Below the pieces are notes generated by a model. That model made no database searches. It had not been told where the DNA came from and saw only the letters and a program-made list of their open reading frames with translations. From CALJIC01 sp039805565 (GTDB lineage Bacteria > Chloroflexota > Chloroflexia > Chloroflexales > Roseiflexaceae), in assembly GCA_039805565.1 (NCBI GenBank), contig JBDLTZ010000216.1, positions 1 through 14,075 on the forward strand: a DNA stretch of 14,075 nt, read 5' to 3'. Within the stretch, counting starts at the first letter, position 1. Each line of letters opens with the position of its first letter. Below are positions 6,562 through 12,085 of the stretch, piece after piece. The translations under genes and the position numbers were made by a program.

Positions 6562-6610
6562 TTCATCATTCAGCCTTCATCATTCATCGTTCATCGTTCA
6601 TCGTTCCGCG
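6562..6610 (+). repeat. TTC-type heptanucleotide repeat array
   Basis: Seven contiguous 7-nt units: TTCATCA, TTCAGCC, TTCATCA, TTCATCG x3, TTCCGCG. It ends at the base before the stop codon of the minus-strand hydrolase gene. The units share sequence and orientation with the tract inside the ABC gene at 2088-2129. Confidence 0.88.
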
Positions 6611-8266
6611 CTAGGGGATCTCGAACACAGGGCCGGGGAGATCGGCAAGGCAGGCCGCATCAGGCTCTTTGCCAGGCCGCTCCAAGAACGAGAGGGCGAT
6701 CTCCTCGGGACACGCGTCCGAGAACACCACGCCGTGGCCCATGCCGGGGAACGTGTAGAAGAAGCTGCGCGACAGGTGCTCGGCGGCCGACTCGCCCCAG
6801 TGCGGCGGCGTCACCGGATCGTACTCGCCGGCCAGCACCAGCGTCGGCACGTCGCTCGTCACGGGGCGGTCCTCCACCGCCCTCGCCCGGCCGGAGCCCC
6901 ACACCTCGCAGATCGCGGCGGTCTGCTCGCCCGAGCCCAGCAGCGCAGCCTGTAGCGCGCGCGGGTAGACGGACACGGCCTCTTCGGCGGCGGCAAGGTC
7001 GCCGAAGATCATCTCCTCGCGGCACTCCACCGAGTAGAAAGCCCCCTCACTGTCGGAGATATCCCCCTCGTCGGCAGCCGCCGTGTCGATTACGCCCTCG
7101 GCAGCCTCCTCTTCGGCGACTTCCTCCTCCTCAATCCCCTCCTCGGCCTCCTCATCGGTGGGGCCGTCGAGCAGGTAGATGATCATGCTGTAGTCCCCCT
7201 CGGCCGCCTCGGCGATCGCGCGCGGCAGCAGCGGGATCGCCGAGGTGTCATACAGCCAGTCGAAGAGGTAGCTCACCAGGTCGTCGCCGTACAGCTCCTC
7301 CTCGTACGTCTCGCCGGTATCGACGTCCGTGCGCTCGAGCACGGCCGGCTCGCCGTTGAGCTTGTCCACCAGCCGGTAGAGCGTGCGGTCGAGCTTCGGA
7401 AAGGCCTCAGCGCAGTCCGCGTCGGCGGCGCAGCCCCCGAGCAGCGCCTGGATGGCGGCGGCTCCATTGGCGGCCCCCTCGGTGTAGGCGTCGACCTCCG
7501 GCGGGTAGGAGGAGTCGAGGATCACGCTGCGGATGCCCTCGGGGAAGTCGCGCAGGGCGGTGAGCGCGGCGCGCGTGCCATAGGAGACCCCGAGCAGGTT
7601 AACCTCCTCCAGACCAAGCGCCTGGCGCAGGTCGGCGAGATCGGCGGCCGTGGCGGCGCTGTTGTAGTGCTTCAGATCCACGCCCTCGCGGCGCAGGCGA
7701 CGACTGCACGCCTTCGCAGCGTCCAGCTCATCGTCCCCCGTGACGACATCCTCGGACTCGAGCTCGGGGCAGTTGAGGCTCGGTAGGGAGTAGCCGGTGC
7801 CGCGCTGGTCGATCAGGATGATGTCGCGCTTATTGCGGAAGCGGGAGTCGAGCCAGTAGGAGGCGTCGTAGAGGGCGCTGCCGCCGGGCCCCCCCTCCAG
7901 ATACACCAGCGGGTCGGGCGCGGGGCGCTTGGCGGTGCTGCGGACGATGGCGACGGCGAGCCGGACCTCGGCCTCATCGGGGGAGGTGCGGCGCTCGGGC
8001 ACCACCAGGTAGCCGCACTCGATCGCCCCGCCGGCGGAGTCGAACGGGCACCCGGCCGGCTCGAAGCGCGGCTCGTAGGCGGGCGCAGCGTCAGTCCTGG
8101 CGGCGGACGTCGGCTTCACGCTGACCGTAGGCTTCGCGGCCGCCTCGGCCTGCCGGGCGGCGCGGGTGGGAGCGGCGGACTCGGGCGTGTCAGCGCAGGC
8201 GGGCAGGACGAGCAGCGCCAGGGCGCACAGGAGACGGGCGATCGACGTAGTGCAGGGGCGTGGCAT
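6611..8266 (-). CDS. Secreted lipoprotein alpha/beta-hydrolase with TAP-like C-terminal domain (putative peptidase)
   Basis: A 551-residue exported lipoprotein. A short basic N-terminus and hydrophobic stretch end in lipobox LPAC with Cys24, followed by an Ala/Thr/Pro-rich linker to about residue 62. The alpha/beta-hydrolase core has the oxyanion motif EGGPGG (124-129), nucleophile elbow GVSYG with Ser228, acid Asp483 in GEYDPVTPP, and His511 in GMGHG, so the triad is complete. The last part matches the TAP-like C-terminal domain of tripeptidyl aminopeptidase-type secreted hydrolases (SlpD/E, Tap), which remove N-terminal peptides; proline-iminopeptidase-like activity is an alternative. An extremely acidic, Glu/Asp/Ala-rich insert (368-408) sits in the lid region before the conserved Cys-Arg-Glu segment. 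The start is ATG 8266, with GAGGG about 10 nt upstream. It is divergent from the methyltransferase gene. Confidence 0.92.
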   Translation of the reverse strand: MPRPCTTSIARLLCALALLVLPACADTPESAAPTRAARQAEAAAKPTVSVKPTSAARTDAAPAYEPRFEPAGCPFDSAGGAIECGYLVVPERRTSPDEAEVRLAVAIVRSTAKRPAPDPLVYLEGGPGGSALYDASYWLDSRFRNKRDIILIDQRGTGYSLPSLNCPELESEDVVTGDDELDAAKACSRRLRREGVDLKHYNSAATAADLADLRQALGLEEVNLLGVSYGTRAALTALRDFPEGIRSVILDSSYPPEVDAYTEGAANGAAAIQALLGGCAADADCAEAFPKLDRTLYRLVDKLNGEPAVLERTDVDTGETYEEELYGDDLVSYLFDWLYDTSAIPLLPRAIAEAAEGDYSMIIYLLDGPTDEEAEEGIEEEEVAEEEAAEGVIDTAAADEGDISDSEGAFYSVECREEMIFGDLAAAEEAVSVYPRALQAALLGSGEQTAAICEVWGSGRARAVEDRPVTSDVPTLVLAGEYDPVTPPHWGESAAEHLSRSFFYTFPGMGHGVVFSDACPEEIALSFLERPGKEPDAACLADLPGPVFEIP

Positions 8267-8293
8267 CGGCGGAGACCCTCGTACAAGCGCGAG

Positions 8294-8312
8294 GCGGCCC
8301 GAGGTGGGCCGC
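8294..8312. repeat. 7-bp inverted repeat in the divergent promoter region
   Basis: GCGGCCC (8294-8300) and GGGCCGC (8306-8312) are perfect complements around GAGGT. The repeat overlaps the region upstream of the plus-strand -10 and the expected 5' end of the minus-strand transcript. It could be an operator controlling both genes or a 5' stem-loop on the hydrolase mRNA. Confidence 0.5.
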
Positions 8313-8317
8313 AGCTA

Positions 8318-8326
8318 TGCTATTAT
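8318..8326 (+). promoter_or_regulatory. Extended -10 promoter of the methyltransferase gene
   Basis: TGC-TATTAT, an extended -10 with a five-of-six core. Predicted transcription start is about 8332-8334, so the mRNA for ATG 8336 would be leaderless or nearly so, which agrees with the absence of a Shine-Dalgarno. Confidence 0.6.
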
Positions 8327-8327
8327 A
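8322..8327 (-). promoter_or_regulatory. Consensus -10 for the hydrolase gene, overlapping the plus-strand -10
   Basis: Reading the minus strand, this is a perfect TATAAT. It shares five bases with the plus-strand TATTAT. The minus transcript would start near 8315, giving a leader of about 49 nt that opens with the inverted repeat at 8294-8312. A TCGAAC about 17 nt upstream is a three-of-six -35. Confidence 0.55.
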
Positions 8328-8335
8328 CCGTCCAT

Positions 8336-9421
8336 ATGAGACGTTCGACACCAATCTACATTGCACACACGCAGCCGGGCTTCGAAGTGGTGGCCGCCGA
8401 CGAGATCGCGGCCGAGCTCGAGGGCGCCAACGTGCGGGCCACGCGCACGATCGGCGACAAGAACGGCATGGTGTTCTTCGACTACGACGGCGAGCCCGAG
8501 GACCTGATGCAGCTCCGCACCGTGGAGGACGTGTTCGTGCAGGTGGCAGCCTCGCACGAGTTCGCGCCGACCTACGGCGCGCTGCGGGCCCTGCGCGAGT
8601 ACCTTCAGAAGACCCAGCTCGAGCCGGCGGTGGCCCTGGCGCGGCAGGTGAAGCCGGGGCGCGGCGGGCAGGGCAAGCTGCGCTACCGCGTGGTGGCCCG
8701 GCAGGTGGGTGAGGCCCACTTCCGGCGGGTGGACGCCCAGGAAGCGGTGGAGAAGGGCATCGCGGCCCGCACGGACCGCCGCTGGACGCTGGCGGAGGAG
8801 AGCGCGCTTGAGTTCTGGCTGACGCTCACGCCCGGCGAGGCGTTCCTGGCGCTGCGCCTGAGCGATGAGAAGATGCGCCACCGCGAGTACAAGCTGGATC
8901 ATATGCCTGCCTCACTGCGGCCGACGGCGGCGGCGGCGATGGTCTGGCTCACGCGCCCCGCGGCCCACGACGTGTTCCTCGACCCGATGTGCGGAGCCGG
9001 CACGATCCTGATCGAGCGGGCGCACGCCGGTCGCTACAAGCAGCTCCTGGGCGGCGACGAGAACCCCGAGGCGGTGGCGACGGCGCTGACGAACATCGGG
9101 GCGCGCTACAAGCCGATCGAGGTGCAGGAGTGGGACGCGCGGCGCCTGCCGATCGACGCGGGCTCGGTCACGGCGGCAGCGGTGAACCTGCCGTTCGGGC
9201 GGCAGATCGGCTCGCTGGAGGAGAACCGCGAGCTGTACCCGGCGGTGCTGCGCGAGCTGGAGCGGGTGCTGCGGCCGGGCGCGAAGCTGGTGCTGCTCTC
9301 GGGGGACGGGCGGACGCTGGAGGACTCGCTGCGCCGGGCACGCGGGCTGGCGCCGCAGCGCAACCTGCGGGTGATCGTGCTGGGGGCAATGGCGCGGCTT
9401 GTCGTGGCTGAGCGGCGGTAG
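8336..9421 (+). CDS. THUMP-domain RNA methyltransferase (Trm14/TrmN/RlmL-like, likely guanine-N2)
   Basis: A 361-residue cytosolic protein. Residues about 5-165 form the N-terminal ferredoxin-like plus THUMP RNA-binding region, and about 175-361 a Rossmann-fold methyltransferase. Visible motifs are the family linker HMPASLRPTAAAAM (189-202), SAM-binding motif I DPMCGAGT (216-223), acidic GGDEN (239-243) for SAM ribose contact, and catalytic motif IV NLPFG (284-288). The last is a variant of N/D-x-P-F/Y-G, as in enzymes methylating exocyclic amines of guanine. The architecture fits the tRNA m2G6 enzymes Trm14/TrmN better than the 23S rRNA enzyme RlmL, which is usually longer. The exact RNA target is inference. 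ATG 8336 lies only a few bases after the predicted transcription start. The stop is followed by a gene-free repeat region. Confidence 0.9.
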   Translation: MRRSTPIYIAHTQPGFEVVAADEIAAELEGANVRATRTIGDKNGMVFFDYDGEPEDLMQLRTVEDVFVQVAASHEFAPTYGALRALREYLQKTQLEPAVALARQVKPGRGGQGKLRYRVVARQVGEAHFRRVDAQEAVEKGIAARTDRRWTLAEESALEFWLTLTPGEAFLALRLSDEKMRHREYKLDHMPASLRPTAAAAMVWLTRPAAHDVFLDPMCGAGTILIERAHAGRYKQLLGGDENPEAVATALTNIGARYKPIEVQEWDARRLPIDAGSVTAAAVNLPFGRQIGSLEENRELYPAVLRELERVLRPGAKLVLLSGDGRTLEDSLRRARGLAPQRNLRVIVLGAMARLVVAERR

Positions 9422-9429
9422 GGTTCGCT

Positions 9430-9584
9430 GGGGCTACGCCCCGCGCCCCGCTCGCTGCCGGGCTGCGTCCGGACCTGCTGCGGGGGCTGCGCCCCTCGGC
9501 CCTGGTGCGGGGGCTGCGCCCCGCGCCCCGCCCAGAGGGACCGGCCGCGGCCCCTCTGGACTCCACCGGCGGGGGCTGCGCCCC
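9430..9584. repeat. Cluster of GGGGC-N3-GCCCC palindromes
   Basis: Four copies of GGGGC-TAC/TGC-GCCCC, at 9430-9442, 9483-9495, 9510-9522 and 9572-9584. Three share the loop TGC. A separate stem CAGAGGG (9533-9539) / CCCTCTG (9552-9558) encloses an inner CCG/CGG. The palindromes are often followed by CTCGNCCC- or GCGCCCCG-like tails, suggesting one dispersed repeat family. Confidence 0.75.
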
Positions 9585-9783
9585 TCGACCCCCAAACGGT
9601 GCAGCAGCGTGTCGGATATGCCGAAGATGCCGGAACAAGCACCGGCCCGCCCAGCAGATCAACCCGGTCGGCGACAACGCATCTGGCACCTGCGGAGTCG
9701 CGACTAGCGATCATCCGTGCGGCTCCTCCGGCAACTTCGGGACGTCGGTCTGGTAGGGCACACCTTGCGGGGGAGGTTCGGAG

Positions 9784-9799
9784 GGGGCGCAAGCGCCCC
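9784..9799. repeat. GC hairpin beside the left repeat block
   Basis: GGGGCG (9784-9789), loop CAAG, CGCCCC (9794-9799). It is the same general form as the other G4/C4 hairpins and sits immediately left of the repeat units starting at 9806. Confidence 0.6.
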
Positions 9800-9805
9800 T
9801 CTGAC

Positions 9806-9918
9806 GGGGGAGAGCGCGAGAGGGGCCGGAGCCCCTGCTCGCACCCAAGAACGCACGCTGCCGGGCAAACGGCAGAATCGCGGGAGAGCGCGAGAGGGGC
9901 CGAAACCCCTGCTCGCAG
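9806..9918 (+). repeat. Left copy of the GAGAGCGCGAG hairpin repeat, two units with 74-bp period
   Basis: The core GAGAGCGCGAGAGGGGCCG starts at 9810 and again at 9884. Each core can fold as GCGAG-A-GGGG...CCCC-TG-CTCGC. The second copy has a changed loop (CCGAAA) but keeps the G4/C4 stem. Positions 9806-9893 align without gaps to the reverse complement of 13641-13728 with 82 of 88 identities by hand count. It abuts the 3' end of galT. Confidence 0.8.
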
Positions 9919-9935
9919 CGACACAGCGGCAAGCG

Positions 9936-11003
9936 CTACCGGCTGCGGTAGTGCACCTCCGACAGCGACCGGAGCCGGTCGGCCGCCTGCTCGGCCGTGA
10001 TATCGCGCTGCGGCTCCGCCAGCAGCTCGAACCCCACCATGAACTTGCGCACCGTGGCGGAGCGCAGCAGCGGCGGGTAGAAGTGCGCGTGCAGGTGCCA
10101 CTCGGGGTGCGCCTGCCCGTCCGTGGGCCGCTGGTGAAAGCCCATCGAGTACGGGAACGACACCTGGAACAGATTGTCGTAGCGGGTCGTCAGACGGCGC
10201 AGGATATCTGCCAGACCGGTGCGCTCGGCCGGCTCGAGGTCCACGATCGCCCCTACGTGCCGCCGGCTCACCACCATCGTCTCGAACGGCCACACGGCCC
10301 AGAACGGCACCAGAGCCACGAAGTGCTCGTTCTCCACCACGATCCGCGCCCCGTCCGCCAGCTCCTGCTCGAGGTAGTCCGAGAGCAGCGAACGCCCGTG
10401 CTGCGCCAGGTAGGCGGCCTGCGACTCCTGCTCGCGCTCGATCGTCAGCGGCAGATGTTCGGTGGCCCAGATCTGGCCGTGCGGATGCGGATTGCTCGCG
10501 CCCATCATCGCGCCGCGGTTCTCGAACACCTGCACATAGCCGATCTGCGACAGCGCGCCGAGCTCCTCATACTGCGCGGCCCACACGTCAACCACGGCCG
10601 CCAGATCCGCCGTGCTCATCTCAGCCAGCGTCAGGTCGTGGCGCGGCGAGAAGCAGACCACACGGCAGGTGCCGCGCTCGCTGCGGGCCTGGAGCAACGA
10701 GCGGCCGCCCTGACCGCCGATCCCCACCTCGCCCGCAGGGGTGTCGGGCAGCAGCGCCGCGAAGTCGTTGGTGAAGACGAAGGTGTGCTCGTACTGCGGG
10801 TTAGCCTCGCCCTCGGCGCGCGTGTTCCCCGGGCAGAGGTAGCAGGTCGGATCGTAGGCCGGCCGCTGCTCAGGGGCCGGCTGCTCGGTCTGGCCCTGCC
10901 ACGGGCGCTTGGTGCGGTGCGGTGACACGAGCACCCACTCGCGGGTGAGCAGATTATAGCGCCGGTGGGGGTGGTCGCTCGGGTTGAAGCCCTGGTTCTC
11001 CAT
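9936..11003 (-). CDS. galT: Galactose-1-phosphate uridylyltransferase
   Basis: A 355-residue cytosolic Leloir-pathway enzyme that exchanges UMP between UDP-glucose and galactose-1-phosphate. It is close to the E. coli GalT length. Motifs are CYLC (54-57), a zinc site that with His122 and His173 matches the known ligands, and the active-site NPHPHGQ (171-177) with nucleophilic His175. The C-terminal HLHAHFYPPLLRSATVRKF (303-321) and GFELLAEPQRD (324-334) are hallmark GalT segments. ATG 11003 is chosen over the in-frame ATG at 11054, because the latter overlaps the promoter -10; no strong Shine-Dalgarno is present. No galK, galE or galM is within the window. It is the last gene of the minus-strand block but has its own promoter, just downstream of the SIMPL terminator. 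Confidence 0.96.
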   Translation of the reverse strand: MENQGFNPSDHPHRRYNLLTREWVLVSPHRTKRPWQGQTEQPAPEQRPAYDPTCYLCPGNTRAEGEANPQYEHTFVFTNDFAALLPDTPAGEVGIGGQGGRSLLQARSERGTCRVVCFSPRHDLTLAEMSTADLAAVVDVWAAQYEELGALSQIGYVQVFENRGAMMGASNPHPHGQIWATEHLPLTIEREQESQAAYLAQHGRSLLSDYLEQELADGARIVVENEHFVALVPFWAVWPFETMVVSRRHVGAIVDLEPAERTGLADILRRLTTRYDNLFQVSFPYSMGFHQRPTDGQAHPEWHLHAHFYPPLLRSATVRKFMVGFELLAEPQRDITAEQAADRLRSLSEVHYRSR

Positions 11004-11052
11004 GAAGCAATATCTTTCTACTTCAGGGTTCTGCTCTAGAGATACGCAGCAC

Positions 11053-11058
11053 ATTGTA
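11053..11058 (-). promoter_or_regulatory. -10 element of galT
   Basis: Read on the minus strand this is TACAAT, within TATACAATG. No clear -35 is seen. Transcription would start near 11046, giving a leader of about 43 nt to ATG 11003. The upstream in-frame ATG at 11054-11052 lies within or right next to the -10, so it would not be transcribed. Confidence 0.5.
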
Positions 11059-11094
11059 TACCACGTGTGCGCGTTGCCCTTTTCCTCCAGCCCG

Positions 11095-11127
11095 AAAAAA
11101 GGCGCGGGGTGGCCGGGCCACCCCGCG
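11095..11127 (-). terminator. Rho-independent terminator after the SIMPL gene
   Basis: A perfect 11-bp stem, CGCGGGGTGGC (11103-11113) with GCCACCCCGCG (11117-11127), loop CGG. Reading the minus strand it is followed by CC then six T (11100-11095). It lies 26 bp after the stop at 11153. It is the only clear intrinsic terminator in the window and isolates galT from upstream minus-strand transcription. Confidence 0.88.
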
Positions 11128-11152
11128 TATCTGTCAGATGACCGCGCCGCAC

Positions 11153-11890
11153 CTACTGAAGCGCGTAGGTCACCTGCACGTCCACGCTGAACTGCTGCTC
11201 GCCCGGCTGGAGCGGCACGTCTGCGGCCTGCGCGGCATCGGCGCGCAGCATCACCGGGTACACCGGCGGCTGCGCCACGCCCTCGCTGATCACCAGCACA
11301 GCGCCAAGCGTGCGGTCGCCGGCACGGGCCAGGCTCTCGGCGCGGGCGCGCGCGTCCTGCATTGCCTGCTCACGCGCCTGGCCCAGCAGCGCCTTCGGGT
11401 CCGACACGCTGAAGCTGATGCCCTGGATGCTGTTCGCGCCGGCCTGCACCACCTGATCCAGCAGCCTGCCAGCCGCGCCGAGGTCGCGGATCGTGACCGA
11501 CACGATGTTGGCGACGCGGTAGCCGGTGACCTGACGGCCGTCGGCGCCGTAGACCGGGTAGATGCTGAACGCGCTGGTCTGGATGTCCTCCTCGGCCACG
11601 CCGAGGTCCCGGAGCCTCTGCTGGATGGCCTGGGCCTGCTGCGTGTTCTGGGCCAGCGCGTCGGCCGCGGCGGTCGCCTCGGTCTCGACGCCGAGCTGCA
11701 CGGTGGCGGTGTCGGGCCGACCGGCCACCTGGGCCTGGCCCTGGACCGTCACCTGCGGCATCCCAGGCACGCCTGCGCTGGTCTGCGCGGCGGCGGGGCG
11801 CGTGAAGCCCACCGCCGCGACGCCCGCGAGCAGCGCGATCAGCAGCGCGGCCGCGAGGGCTCCAAGGGTAGTTGTCATTCGCTGGGTCAT
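11153..11890 (-). CDS. SIMPL (DUF541) domain secreted protein
   Basis: A 245-residue exported protein. The N-terminus has a basic start, a long hydrophobic stretch (7-29) and a probable signal peptidase site at RPAAA-QT near residue 35. Residues about 46-243 match the SIMPL/DUF541 family (BP26/OMP28-like): the N-terminal VTVQGQAQVAGRPDTATVQLGV, the central IQTSAFSIYPVY and GYRVANIVSVTIRDL segments, and the tail LQPGEQQFSVDVQVTYAL. Family members are periplasmic or cell-surface proteins that form ring-like oligomers; the function is poorly defined and sometimes linked to oxidative stress or envelope integrity. GAGGAG at 11899-11904, 8 nt before ATG 11890, supports this start over the in-frame ATG at 11878. 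It has its own terminator downstream, and lies 195 bp after the M32 gene. Confidence 0.93.
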   Translation of the reverse strand: MTQRMTTTLGALAAALLIALLAGVAAVGFTRPAAAQTSAGVPGMPQVTVQGQAQVAGRPDTATVQLGVETEATAAADALAQNTQQAQAIQQRLRDLGVAEEDIQTSAFSIYPVYGADGRQVTGYRVANIVSVTIRDLGAAGRLLDQVVQAGANSIQGISFSVSDPKALLGQAREQAMQDARARAESLARAGDRTLGAVLVISEGVAQPPVYPVMLRADAAQAADVPLQPGEQQFSVDVQVTYALQ

Positions 11891-11898
11891 TGCAGTGA

Positions 11899-11904
11899 CT
11901 CCTC
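11899..11904 (-). promoter_or_regulatory. Ribosome binding site of the SIMPL gene
   Basis: GAGGAG on the minus strand, 8 nt before ATG 11890. It decides between two nearby in-frame ATG codons. Confidence 0.8.
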
Positions 11905-11984
11905 AGTCGGTGTTCGGGCGCCCGCCCGGGCATCTGTCTCACACGCACTGAGAACGCCGCCACCCTGGCGAAAGTTCCGTTGTT

Positions 11985-12016
11985 GTGCCGCGGTCCCCGG
12001 CGACGCGCTGCGGCAC
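11985..12016. repeat. Inverted repeat between the M32 and SIMPL genes
   Basis: GTGCCGC (11985-11991) pairs with GCGGCAC (12010-12016) over an 18-nt loop; an alternative CCCCGGCG/CGCCGGGG pairing is also possible there. It lies 70 bp after the M32 stop and may be a weak 3'-end structure. No U tract follows on the minus strand, and no clear promoter for SIMPL was found in this 195-bp gap. Confidence 0.3.
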
Positions 12017-12085
12017 GCCGCCGGGGGCGATGTTTCAGGGAGAGCTGCGCCCTCCCCGGTTCTCCCGCTCACGACCCAGGGCTCA

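Larger units (their letters stand above)
9422..9935. other. Gene-free region of GC hairpins and repeats (514 bp)
   Basis: This stretch lies between the convergent 3' ends of the methyltransferase and galT genes. I see no credible gene: the open frames are short, GC-driven, and rich in Arg, Pro and Ala. The left part (9430-9584) holds four GGGGC-loop-GCCCC hairpins plus one longer stem. The middle (9600-9770) is more ordinary in composition and shows no motif I can name. The right part (9784-9935) holds another hairpin and two repeat units related to the array at 13641-14075. No T-tracted terminator is visible. Confidence 0.7.

Noticed and set aside
6505..7182. Plus-strand frame through the convergent region
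   Set aside because: It translates heptamer repeats and then the antisense of the hydrolase gene, giving Arg/Pro/Ser low complexity without a ribosome binding site.
9600..9770. Possible small RNA or tRNA-like gene between the two repeat clusters
   Set aside because: I found a short GCCGG/CCGGC stem but no cloverleaf, T-loop consensus or promoter, so nothing can be supported beyond anonymous sequence.
9106..10293. Minus-strand 395-codon frame across the methyltransferase 3' end, repeats and galT 3' end
   Set aside because: It overlaps galT and the methyltransferase in shadow frames and traverses the palindromes. Composition is Arg/Ala/Pro-driven.
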